Of a stretch of DNA of 64,000 bases, positions 11,884 through 21,188 are shown piece after piece; position 1 is the stretch's first letter, and each line of letters begins with the position of its first letter. The position numbers were made by a program, and so were the translations under genes. The notes below the pieces were generated by a model. It ran no database searches. It had not been told where the DNA came from and saw only the letters and a list, made by a program, of their open reading frames with translations. The DNA is from Selaginella tamariscina (Eukaryota > Streptophyta > Lycopodiopsida > Selaginellales > Selaginellaceae), in contig PUQB01000535.1 in NCBI GenBank assembly GCA_003024785.1, positions 1 to 64,000 of the forward strand, given 5' to 3'.

Positions 11884-12426
11884 ATGAAGGAGAAGACCGC
11901 CAATGCAGCTGCAACTATGGAGGAGAAATGGGATAAAACTAAGGCAGCTGCCTCTGAGAAGGTAAAATATGGTGTATGTATGTGTGTGTGTGTTATAAAT
12001 CATATAAGTAATGCACAGACTAAGCTGATGTATATTGTATTCTTGTAATCTGCATGTTTGTTCTTTTGTTAGTCTGTTATAGTTGATGCTCTCTCTCTCT
12101 TTCTCACACACACACACACACGCAAGCATGTGTATGTATGTTATTGGGTATAATATTGGTTTCCCGTATATGTAATGAAATTATACAGTGCCTTTATGAG
12201 TGTCCATGTGTGTGTGTGAGATATTGATGTTTTAGCAGACCATTATATGTTCATTGTGTGCGTGTATACCCAGCGTGTATATCTTTATGACATTGTATAT
12301 TTACAGACGGACAGGATGAGAGCCCACGATGAAGATGAGAAGCTTCACAAGGGTAACAAAAGCAGAGGAGAGCAGCCGACAACAAGAATATTCATCCCGA
12401 CCAACCGAATATTCATACTTAATTAG
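11884..12426 (+). CDS. Short LEA_1 (group 4/D-113) family protein, two exons
   Basis: Two exons, 11884-11961 and 12307-12426, join in phase 0 and give a 65-aa protein. It begins MKEKTANAAATMEEKWDKTK and continues with AAASEKTDRMRAHDEDEKL, the lysine/alanine/glutamate-rich amphipathic pattern of LEA_1 proteins, whose motif is (Q/S)EK.(D/E)(R/K)M.A(H/R)D...K. These are hydrophilic desiccation-protection proteins of cytosol and nucleus. The protein is short for the family (usually about 80-150 aa), and its last 20 residues (IFIPTNRIFILN) are not LEA-like, so the 3' end may be truncated or replaced. The intron contains CT/CA runs. The ATG is chosen because it opens the LEA motif directly; an upstream exon is possible. 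Confidence 0.6.
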
Positions 12427-12703
12427 TAGCAATGTATTTCTGGTCCTTGCTCTGTTCTGAGTAAACACGATTTTCTTTTCTTATATTTATTTATATGTAA
12501 AGCTCTAACTTCAAATATATTATTAGAATATATTGTTTAATTTATACTATTAAAATTTAATTTAAAATTTAAAATTTGTGAAGAAAGTTATTTTAAATAC
12601 ATATATAAATTCAAATCTCGATGGCTCCGCAGAGTTTTTATCTTTGTTTGTTTGTCGAAGCTTCTCAAGCTCTAACTCTTCTTTTTTTCTCTGGTTGTTT
12701 GCA

Positions 12704-12775
12704 TGCCCGTGGTGCCAGGTTGCTCAACTCAAGCGCTACTGCCGAAACTGTGGCAAGTTTTGGTGCCAGACCCAT
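12704..12775 (+). other. Zinc-ribbon-like coding stretch upstream of the CRN gene
   Basis: In the same frame as the downstream CRN exon, with no stop between them, the DNA encodes CPWCQVAQLKRYCRNCGKFW followed by CQTH. The spacing is C-x2-C-x8-C-x2-C-x4-C-x2-H, a plausible metal-binding pattern. I could not find a clean start or splice that includes it, so it is recorded as a possible 5' extension rather than as part of the gene. Confidence 0.25.
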
Positions 12776-12871
12776 CTGCTGGAGCTGCTCGCAACATCTC
12801 GGCCGTCGGATGTACGCCGCCACGCATACCCTCTAATAGGGCTAGTTCTTTCGGTAGAAGCTCGAATAGGG

Positions 12872-15840
12872 ATGGCATCGTCTTCCGCGGCTATGGAGTT
12901 TGACGCTATGGACGTCCAGGAGGTTGAGCGTTCCATCAGGGCTGTGGAAGCTAAAATCGAGGTAGTGGAGAAACAACTGACGAGCGTGCAAGATCCGGAG
13001 GAGAGGCAGTATCTGCGGAAGGAGAAGGAGCAGCTGCGGAAGAAGGAGGAGCAGCTGCGGGAGAAGGAGCTCCTCCTACTTAAATCTAAAGGTAAGCCTT
13101 TTCCGATACATATTGATTGCCCCAAATTTCCTTCTTCTTCATTCTTACTGTACGCCCTTGTTACAGTTTCCCCTGTGACAACTGCTCAGGATTCATCAGG
13201 TAAAGCATTTGCTCTTTCGTACGTTTCTCCAGTCATGTGGGGTGCTTTCCTTTTAACCAGGTCCAAAGGACGTCATTGAAGAACTCCTGCGTATTTATGG
13301 TGACCGTTTAGAGCAAGCCAGAGATGTCAGTCTGGAGAGGAACCCCCTGAGAGAAGAAGAGAAGCTTCCAATAGATGAAATAGGTAATCTCAACATACCG
13401 GGAGCTGATCCAGGGGTCTGTTTCCCCATTGTCGGCAGGGATGAGACACTCTGTTCTCTGGTGCACGGTGCTGCTCTGGCATTCCGAAACTTTACACGGG
13501 AAAATACGACGAGTGTCTCCGTGGATGCGGGTATCAGGGATCCTCACTTCAACGCCTTGATTGCGTATCCTGGAGCAGGCAAGTCCACGATAGGGAGGGA
13601 CTTTCCTCGTCTTTTGAGGCAGTTTTGGGTGTCGGGAGGTGCTGCTAAGTGTCTGGCGTCTCACAAGTCGCTGGTGAATCCGAGTCAGATGCATAGTTTC
13701 ACTCAGATGGTGCAAGATTCTCTGGGTTACAACGCCTGTCTGTATCATAACATCGACGACCACCAAAGGGGTCGACTCTACCCTGTCGAGAGGGAGCTAG
13801 CTTCCTCGAAATGGTTTGGGCAGATTCTGGCTTTAAGGTATGGAAATATAGTTTTCCGGTTTTTGAATGTTTTCTGATGCTTGGAAGTCAGGCTTCTCTT
13901 TGCGGCTGTTTCCGAGCCTGTGCCCACTCTGACGTATGGAGAGATGCTACATTCTATTGCACACTTTGCCACAAGGATTACTTTGAATGACGTGCTTATT
14001 TTCTTCCGTAGAGCCGTGAAGACACCTCACCAGAGGCCGATTCTGGTGTCATTATTCTTGGACGAAATCAATGGAGCAGAGTCTTTTGGGGATACCACGT
14101 GGACTCAGGAGGCTTTATCCTCTTACGTGCACTCCCTGCAGGATTCTAGGAAGACGAACGTGTTGCTCGTGGTCAGCGTATCATGCACACGGCATAAGGC
14201 TGCATCCTTGCGGTTGACAGCGTCCCGGTTAACTCAACATCTGCCCATTCCTGTATCTGCGCTCAGCTGCGAAGACGCAGTTACAGTTGTTACAAAGTTC
14301 TTTAGCCGGCTTTCTGTTACAGTTGGTGGCACGAACGAGTTTCAGCCGGGTAACACACTCAAACTCTGCATTGCCCTCACTGGAGGGATGCCAAGATACT
14401 TGGGATTCATGGTAAGGGGAATGCGTACTAAAGTTTGGACGGATCCCATCTGCGCAGCAGCACTTTTAGAGACGGCTCGGGAGTTCACCACCGAGGTTCT
14501 CATGCGAACCCTGACCAATACAATCTCTCTCACTCCATGGAGTACCGACAAGTATAAAGAAGGTGCCGGTTTTGCTATATTGCTTACTGCCCTGCGGCAT
14601 TCTCTGCTGGGTACGAGGGTCTTTAGATGGGGGCAGGTTGTACGCAGCTTGGGGCAGGTTGTACGCAGCAAGAAGGCACGTAAGTTTGAGGATAACACTT
14701 GGGGCAGTTTAGAGCAGAAAGGGCTAGTTTCGTTGCAGCTTGTGGATTTCAATCCTGTGGTGGAACCTGAAGAGTGGCCATGTCAGGTACACTTTCCTCC
14801 CCTGCTTGCTCTTGCAATGCAGGACGGCCGCACTGACTATTTTGGGACTTGCTTTCCATCTGCTATGGAGAGAGGATTTCGTCCACGCGAACTCAGTGAC
14901 TTGAAGTTCATCGCCTTTATGATCTTTCTTCTAAAGTCACCTTTAACAGAACTATCACCTTGTGATTTCAGGTAATAAGTTTTTTCATTCTTATTTATTT
15001 TTGGTCTAAGATGATTTTGCAGGTTGCGAGATATTATTCCTTGTTCTTGGAACATGCACAAGGAACTGGAGCAGCTGATTCTACCTTATCCTTGTGGAGG
15101 TCGGCTTAACCAGTACAAGACAACGGACCACATTACTGGAGCTGCTTTACAGGCACTCGTTACACGTCTAGGCCCCAGGTTTTCTTTACTCGCTTCTGGT
15201 AACTTTGGATTGGACTCTGTGCATGTTCTTGATAACTTTCTTGTTATCATCCAGACAAGATCTTCCGACGATGCTGAGGATCAACCGGAGTCAGACGCAG
15301 CCAGGATCTTTTGGTCCTGTCTGTCAGACTTGACAGGGATAGCTCGTCTAGGGCATTTGACAACCGGTGACTTGGAAGAGTTTGGGCCTGCACCTACAAA
15401 TTTACGACGGGAAGTTCAGCAGTTATGTGACAACGTAGCTTATTCTCCACCAGGACCCTCACCATCAACATCAACGAGTGATAGAGTCGTCACCCGTTCT
15501 TCCACAGGATCGTTAAAGTTGAAGTATACAACCTTGGAGGGGATGGATGAAGAAGTGGAGTACGTAGCACAGCCAGCAGGTATTTTATTTTTGCGGATTT
15601 GATTCTTGACTCATTTTCTCTTTCTTTCCTTTGGCAGGATGCTATGATCTATTAAATATTGTTTATATATACTCTTCTGACCATCAAATAAGACAGGCAG
15701 AGCGGATCATAGATTCCGAAAATCCGTTGTGCAAGAGAATTGTCATCAAGCGGCCTGGTGCATCAAGCGTCCTCGACATGTTGTCTGAGGTTCGCCATTT
15801 GTCTCCTCTTCCTGTAGTACCACGAGGAAATGTTGTCTGA
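12872..15840 (+). CDS. Crinkler/RHS-type P-loop NTPase protein (CRN-like), six exons
   Basis: Exons 12872-13091, 13167-13199, 13261-13837, 13892-14971, 15023-15579 and 15638-15840 join with consistent phases into about 889 aa. An N-terminal coiled coil (residues about 10-73) ends in the CRN-type run EQLRKKEEQLREKELLLL. After a short linker comes a P-loop NTPase: Walker A GAGKST at residues 189-194 and Walker B LVSLFLDEI with the aspartate near 334. The C-terminal part (about 640-890) contains FGLDSVHVLDNFLVIIQTR, which fits the strand-loop-strand core of a restriction-endonuclease-like fold with Q-x-R in place of E-x-K. Crinkler-RHS proteins occur in oomycetes, some fungi, trypanosomes and scattered other eukaryotes, including some plants, as secreted or nuclear effectors or genome-conflict proteins. 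No secretion signal or ubiquitin-like header is visible. All exons are open, so the gene looks intact. Confidence 0.7.
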
Positions 15841-15875
15841 TGTTCGCCATTTGTCTCCTCTTCCTGTAGTACCAT
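15778..15875. repeat. 52-bp tandem duplication at the CRN 3' end
   Basis: The segment starting ATGTTGTCTGAGGTTCGCCA at 15778 is repeated at 15830 with one change (GAG to GAT). The CRN stop falls inside the second copy, so the last residues may have been altered by the duplication. Confidence 0.85.
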
Positions 15876-15880
15876 GCTAA

Positions 15881-15917
15881 ATTACGACGTCGTATGTGCT
15901 AATTTTGCAATTGTTAA

Positions 15918-15955
<38 letters not shown>

Positions 15956-16130
15956 GACTTATCTGTTTGCATTAATTAATTTAATATTAAATTATATGTT
16001 AATGATGCTTAATTTCTCCCTGTACTTTCCTCTTTTAAATGTGAAAACTCAGACCTCTGCAGCCATACCATTGCGATCCTATATATAATTTTTAAATAAT
16101 AATAATAATGATAAACTATATTGTAACATA
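15881..16130. other. AT-rich spacer with TA/CA microsatellite
   Basis: No gene recognised. (TA)n(CA)n lies at about 15916-15954. Confidence 0.5.
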
Positions 16131-16575
16131 TAATAATATACCTTGAGGTTTCTTGCATTTACCCAAAGTTGCATAAATTTATAAATTTATATTTACATAT
16201 GTACCCCTCATACATAAAACTACTTTTAAAATAATAATACTTAATTAAAAAATAATAAGATATTTAGAAAGAAATAAAATAAAGTTCACTATAGGAGTTA
16301 AATGTTAAAAAAATGGAATTTTCTTAAATATTGCAATATATATATGTTTAACTGACTCCACTTTGAAGCTAAGTATAATAAAATACAAATTAGTAATAAA
16401 TTTCTATTGATTTTTTAAAATATATTTAATTTTGAAATGCGTGAAGTTTTTGTAAATTTCAATTGGCTAGCTAAATATAATAAAATACAAATTAATGATT
16501 TAAAATATATTTAATTTTTAATTTTGATGCATGAAATTTTAAATATAAAATTTTGAAGTTTTCCTTTAATTATTT
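16130..16575. mobile_element. Diverged relative of the 8703 MITE
   Basis: The internal order of motifs (ttaaatgttaa, then atatatatgttta, then aataaaatayaaatta, then atttttaattttgatgcatgaa) parallels 8920-9110 of the MITE at 8703. The ends are too decayed to define terminal repeats or a target duplication. Confidence 0.35.
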
Positions 16576-16800
16576 TGAATTACCTGTTATCCGGTTTATG
16601 TCCACAGGATTCATCGTCCAAGTGCTAGTTTGTCTCATATTACTTCACCGGCTCCTGTGTGGATGTGAATTTCCATATATATTATAAATCAGCACACTCA
16701 CGCATACACACACATACCTTTGCAATCTCGACACAAATCTTTGAGGGGCTTCACAAACTGAGAAGAAGATGCTTTGGGCAGCAAGGAGGAGAAGACGGCT

Positions 16801-17392
16801 ATGGTGGAGAGTATAAAGAAGTCATTGGGTACATGGCACAAGAGGGCCAAGACGATTTGGGAGCTTCAGCAGATGGGATTCTCAGCTGAGGAGCTGTCGA
16901 ATGCGTTGCATTTGCAAACATCCATGGTGGTTGCTGCCAAAGTATGAAATATGGATACGTTCTTGTGTTCTTCATGATCTCCTTATAAGAACATCTGCAT
17001 GCTAACTGCAGGGATTCTTAATTTGTAACAAATGCCCTGCGGGCATATGTAAAGGCTAGGAGTTTTCTACTGCATTTGCTTCATCTGTTTACAGAACGGT
17101 TCATATTGTGTGTTATTGCTGTGTTCCTGTGTTCTTCATGATCTCTGTATAAGCAGAGTTGAGAACATCTGCATGGTCTTCTTGCAAACTACAGGACTTC
17201 TTTATTTGCAGCAGATGCCCAGTCTGGGCATATGTAAAGACTAGGAGCATTTGCCTCATTTCTTTACATAACGGTTCATGTAATTAATATTATTGTCTTC
17301 TTTGTGTGTAGGTCCGTGACTCCCTTCTTGCAGCACAAGCTTCACCAGAGGTTCTGTCTGCATTCGAGAAAGATCCAGCCTTTATGAGTTGA
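16801..17392 (+). CDS. Unrecognised two-exon small protein (73 aa)
   Basis: Exons 16801-16941 (47 codons) and 17312-17392 join in phase 0. The protein starts MVESIKKSLGTWHKRAK, then a helical-looking segment (IWELQQMGFSAEELSNAL), and ends in SAFEKDPAFMS. I do not recognise a family; it is predicted to be a small soluble helical protein. An in-frame TGA upstream of 16801 supports this ATG unless an upstream exon is spliced on. The 370-bp intron is made largely of two tandem copies of one segment. Confidence 0.45.
16957..17280. repeat. Two tandem copies of an about 150-bp segment inside an intron
   Basis: Copies at about 16957-17095 and 17125-17280 share 'gtgttcttcatgatctc', 'gaacatctgcatg', 'gggcatatgtaaag' and 'aacggttcat' in the same order. 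They fill the intron of the small gene. Confidence 0.7.
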
Positions 17393-17428
17393 GAATATTG
17401 TCTAACAATCAGCGAAAGGCACGTCATG

Positions 17429-17456
17429 TGTGTGTGTGTGTGTGTTTAGATATATT

Positions 17457-17487
<31 letters not shown>
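17429..17487. repeat. GT ... CA microsatellite pair
   Basis: A (GT)n run followed about 15 bp later by (CA)n and (TA)n could fold back on itself. Confidence 0.7.
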
Positions 17488-17577
17488 GGATGTCTAGAGT
17501 TTATAATAGAGAAGGACATGGATACCAAAGGTGCCGAGGAGCTTGCCACATATGTACCAGTGCGTGCGGAGCAATGA

Positions 17578-18520
17578 AGCAATGGCATTCAATGGCTTGC
17601 ACGCTGGACACCATTGAGGAGCTTGCTCGAGCAATGAGAATGCCACACCAGAACGTGGTCACCTGGAACGTCATGCTGATTGCTTATGCCCAGAACGGGC
17701 ATATAGAAGAATCGAGCATTTTGTTCCAAAGTTTATGCCGAGAACGGGCAAGTCCAGCTCGCTAAGCACATGTCTAACCTTCTTCCAATGTGGGACACGA
17801 TCTCCTGGAGCGCCTTGATGCAGGCATTTGCCGAGGCTGGTCATATGGACGAAGCCAACAGAATGTTCGCCACGATGCCGATTCTCGTGGACCAGCATGA
17901 TCCGGGGCTATGCCCAGAACGGGGACCTCTTCGACCAAATGGAAAACAAGAGCATAACCGCATGGACTGCATTGCTCATCGCTTATGCTGATGAAGGCAG
18001 CGGGCATTTGCAGCAATCCAAGGCCCTGTTTGAGAAGCTGCCCGAACGGATCGGGAACACAATGGTCTTCCTGTTTGCGAAGCTGGGTGCAGCGAGAGAC
18101 ATGTTTGAAGAAATGCCCGACAAGGATATAGTCACCTGGAACATGATGATCCACGGGTACGCCCAGAACGGCCACGGCTGGGGATGGACGATATCACCTT
18201 CTGTGACCACGTTGGTCTGCTCTCCGAAGGCGAGAAATGCTTCCTTTCGATCATCGAAAACCATGGTTTGGTTCCAGATGTAGAGCATTTCAACCTGCTT
18301 ATTGACAACCTTGGAAGATCCGGCCATCTCCAGAGAGCCGAGCAAGTCCTGGAGACGATGCCTTATGGTGCGGATTCCATAACCTGGATGACTTTCCTCA
18401 ACATCTGCAAAGTGCATGGCGATATGAAGCGGACCGAGGAGGCTGCCAAGAACGTTGTAGAGCTGGAGCCTGAGATTTCTGGTCACAAGGGCGTACGAGA
18501 CCGCGGGTGGCTGCAGTGAT
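17578..18520 (+). pseudogene. Decayed PLS-type pentatricopeptide repeat (PPR) gene
   Basis: Several frames carry successive PPR units: NVVTWNVMLIAYAQNGH (about 17650), DTISWSALMQAFAEAGHMDE (about 17800), SITAWTALLIAYADEG (17950), DIVTWNMMIHGYAQNGHG (18125) and a C-terminal part with LVPDVEHFNLLIDNLGRSGH (18270) and DSITWMTFLNICKVHGD (18375). Intact members bind organellar RNA and direct editing or processing. Here the frame changes at least three times and repeats are shortened (for example SGHLQQSKALFEKL directly after an incomplete unit), so no continuous protein exists. The GC content is higher than that of the flanks. The AYAQNGH signature is characteristic of lycophyte and bryophyte PPRs. 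Confidence 0.75.
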
Positions 18521-18986
18521 TTGCGCCACGCTTCCAGCGAGTCTGGTAATGCAGAATCTAAAGTTCGATAGGGATAATCCAGTAGCATTGGCTAGGATAA
18601 TCAAACACCAGGTTCCCAGGTTGCTGGAGAAGGATTTTCTAAGTATAATCCCTGAGCTAAGGATGACAGAACCATTCAAGGCAAGCAAGCATTTTTTTTT
18701 AAAATAATTTTTGCAAGAAGAACACAATCTTCAGGTTTTCCAGGTAACGAGGATACGAACTATACAGGGACCTGATGATAGCCTTTATGCTGGAATGACC
18801 ACTTTGACGAGCTCGAAAGCTTGTTCCTACTCTTCAGCCTATAATTCTTTGCGTAAGTATTGCATTACTAACGACCTTCCTGAAAGAGCAGTGGACCATT
18901 TCATTATGTTCCTAATTTCTCATCACCAGCAGGTTGGCCGGTATGCTCTGTGGTTCAGAAACCAAGATTTTGTATACTTGAGCTAG
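18507..18986 (+). pseudogene. Unrecognised coding remnants between PPR and LINE
   Basis: Two short open stretches lie here: 18507-18707 (ARIIKHQVPRLLEKDFLSII) and 18711-18986 (SSAYNSLRKYCITNDLPERA then VDHFIMFLISHHQQ). The second weakly resembles the helical N-terminal domain of tyrosine recombinases (Y.sal..~y..FC...lp). No catalytic domain follows. They may be the 5' part of the adjoining LINE or an unrelated fragment. Confidence 0.25.
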
Positions 18987-19020
18987 AACGTTTGCGGTTG
19001 AGGCAGCTAAACAATCCAAC

Positions 19021-20590
19021 AAGCCGCGCTTGTTTGTACAATGGGTATCCCGCTTGTATCGGAGCTCGAAAAGCTGTTTGATCCTCAATGGTCGGATGAG
19101 TCGTATGGTGGAATTGCAGAGGTCAGTTCGTCAGGGGTGCCCGTTGGCACCATATCTTTTTCTTATGCAGGGCAGAGGCGTTGCACGCTCACCTCTTGGC
19201 CCGCAGACCCAGACGACCACAGGGCATTCCGCTCCCGGACCAGGGTACACTAGTGCAACAGGAAGTGGTGGCCAGTCTGTTTGCCGATGACGCTGGACTT
19301 CTGCTAGCTGGTGACGTGGAAAACCTGGACACAGTAAAGCAAAGACGAACTGGGGTAAATCCAGGGGGATCTGGCTTGGTGATGGAGATCATCCGGACTG
19401 GGTGAATGGATGGGGCTTCCAATGGGTTGCGAGAGGTGCCACCACGAGGTACTTAGGCTTTCAGCTGGGCGCACGGTATGATCCGGTATGACAGAGTTTG
19501 TTTGTTCTGGAGCGGGTGGCTAGCCACATTAGTCAATGGGGGAGAAGGAAGCTGTCTTTCCCCGCCCGTGCCACAGTTGCCAATAGCGTCTTGCTCGGGA
19601 GCTTGTGGTTCTTTGCTGGAGCATGGAGTATCAACGCGGAGACGATGCGGAAGGTGGAAACCTTGTTGCGGGCATATATCTGGAAACGGATGAGGTACCA
19701 AGCTAGATTAAGGTGGGAGTCTTGTACCATGCCAAAGTCGGAGGGAGGTCTAGGGTTGATTCCACCAGTTGAGGCGGCTCAAGCACTCCTGGTTAAGCTC
19801 GTGATCAGGGGGTTGTCGCCAGGGCAACAGCCGTGGAAGGTTCTGCTGAGAGACGCATTAAGGAGGGTGTTACCGGCTCGGGCGTCTGGGAGAGCAGTGC
19901 AATGGGCGCCGGACAATGCTTGGTTTCTTGCTGCGTCTGCATTACGGCTCCCTGTGCTTCGTGAATCCTTTACTGGGAAGTGGAGAAGCTGAAAGCGGCA
20001 CTGTCTGTGGTTCCTGGCTGTCGGGCGGAGTATCTGAGGCACTTCACGAACTGATGCAATCAGAGGAGGGTTGGATGTTAGGAGAAGAGAAGATGCCACA
20101 AGCCATGAGGGATTGTTTTAGACGTGGCATAAGGCGGGTCTGCGACGGGTTCACCAGCTTGAGGATCTGCAGACAGGGGAACCGGGATTAGCGGCTCAAT
20201 GGATCCAACGGTGGGAAGGGCCGGGCCATCAGGACTCTGGAATATGCGCGGAATCGCTTGCGGCGAATGGGGGATTGGCAATCGCAAGTCTACAAATCAG
20301 GAGACTGGTTGATGTTAGATGAGCAGGGTACCCGTACAGTATGGTTCGTGTATGATGCAGGAGGGGCGAGGTTTCGGGTTATTACAGCCGCATGGTGTGG
20401 TGATCACCCCATTACCGGATCTGTCTCAGGCACGGCCGGCACGCGTGGTGGATATGGACAAGAAGAATCCATGCGTTGACCCGTGTGTCCGCCATGGGGA
20501 ATGTATCTTTTCGGCAGGGGGATTGTGGAAGAGCTGGATTTTGACGACAGGATCAGGTGAAATGGAGGTGGAGCCCCCCTAGATGGTTGG
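19021..20590 (+). mobile_element. Decayed L1-type LINE reverse transcriptase
   Basis: Frame-shifted pieces follow the order of a plant L1-clade reverse transcriptase: SRLYRSSKSCLILNGRMS and VRQGCPLAPYLFL (about 19045-19165), the catalytic FADD box as SLFADDAGLLLAG (FADD at 19280-19291), the thumb region with ATVANSVLLGSLWFFAGAW (about 19570), and the typical CTMPKSEGGLGLIPPVEAAQ (about 19720). The GGxNLI-type ending is common in bryophyte and lycophyte elements. Several frameshifts and stops inactivate it. A tail at 20250-20590 (GSGEMEVEPPLD) probably also belongs to the element. No poly-A tail or target duplication could be fixed. Confidence 0.7.
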
Positions 20591-20765
20591 TGGATGAGTG
20601 CTGACGTGGGTGTTGACGCGGCGGCTTACGTGGGGGTGGCGTGGCTGCTGACATGGCTGCTTATGTGGGGGATGACGTGGCTGCTGACGTGTGCGTGGCG
20701 GCTGACGTGAAGGATGATTTGGCGGCTGACGAGGACGATGACGTGGCTGCTGACGTGGCCGAGAG
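20590..20765 (+). repeat. Short GC-rich array of TGACGTG units
   Basis: At least six exact TGACGTG units (about 20599, 20670, 20682, 20703, 20739, 20751) and several one-base variants lie in 170 bp, mostly spaced by multiples of 3 or about 12 bp. TGACGT is the core bound by plant TGA-type bZIP factors. It may equally be a degenerate tail repeat of the LINE. Confidence 0.5.
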
Positions 20766-21188
20766 TGTATACATTGAGGTAGCAGCTGTCGAAATTCGAG
20801 TGCAGGTCAACGAGCTTGACCAAGATTTGCAAATATTCTTGAATATTCTGTTGTTCCGAAATATAATTACTTTTTAATATTAACCTATTACATATTCATA
20901 TGATAAATTGGACTATTAACACTTTGTTAGTTTTTAGTGTTACATATTTAATTCATTTGTATGATTTTCGTTTAGATATCCTCGAATATTCTGTACGGAA
21001 ATTTTTCGTACTGCCAAGTGTACACACAATTGGACTTTTTAAAATTTTCAAGAATATTCTAGAATATTTTAGTGTGGCGGCCGCATACAAAATATGGTAG
21101 TATATTTTTGTTGTATTTAAAGGAAATATACGTTAAATTACTTATAAGCATAAAATTACCATTAAAATTTATATTGAAAATTATAAGT
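20766..21188. other. AT-rich spacer with heat-shock-element-like motifs
   Basis: No gene recognised. TTC-nn-GAA-nn-TTC (about 20834-20850) and GAA-nn-TTC-nn-GAA (about 21050-21066) match the alternating nGAAn pattern of heat-shock elements. They lie downstream of the MULE gene, not at its promoter. Confidence 0.35.

Noticed and set aside
13308-13766. 152-aa minus-strand open frame
   Set aside because: Antisense of CRN exon 3, which has the Walker A motif and matching introns.
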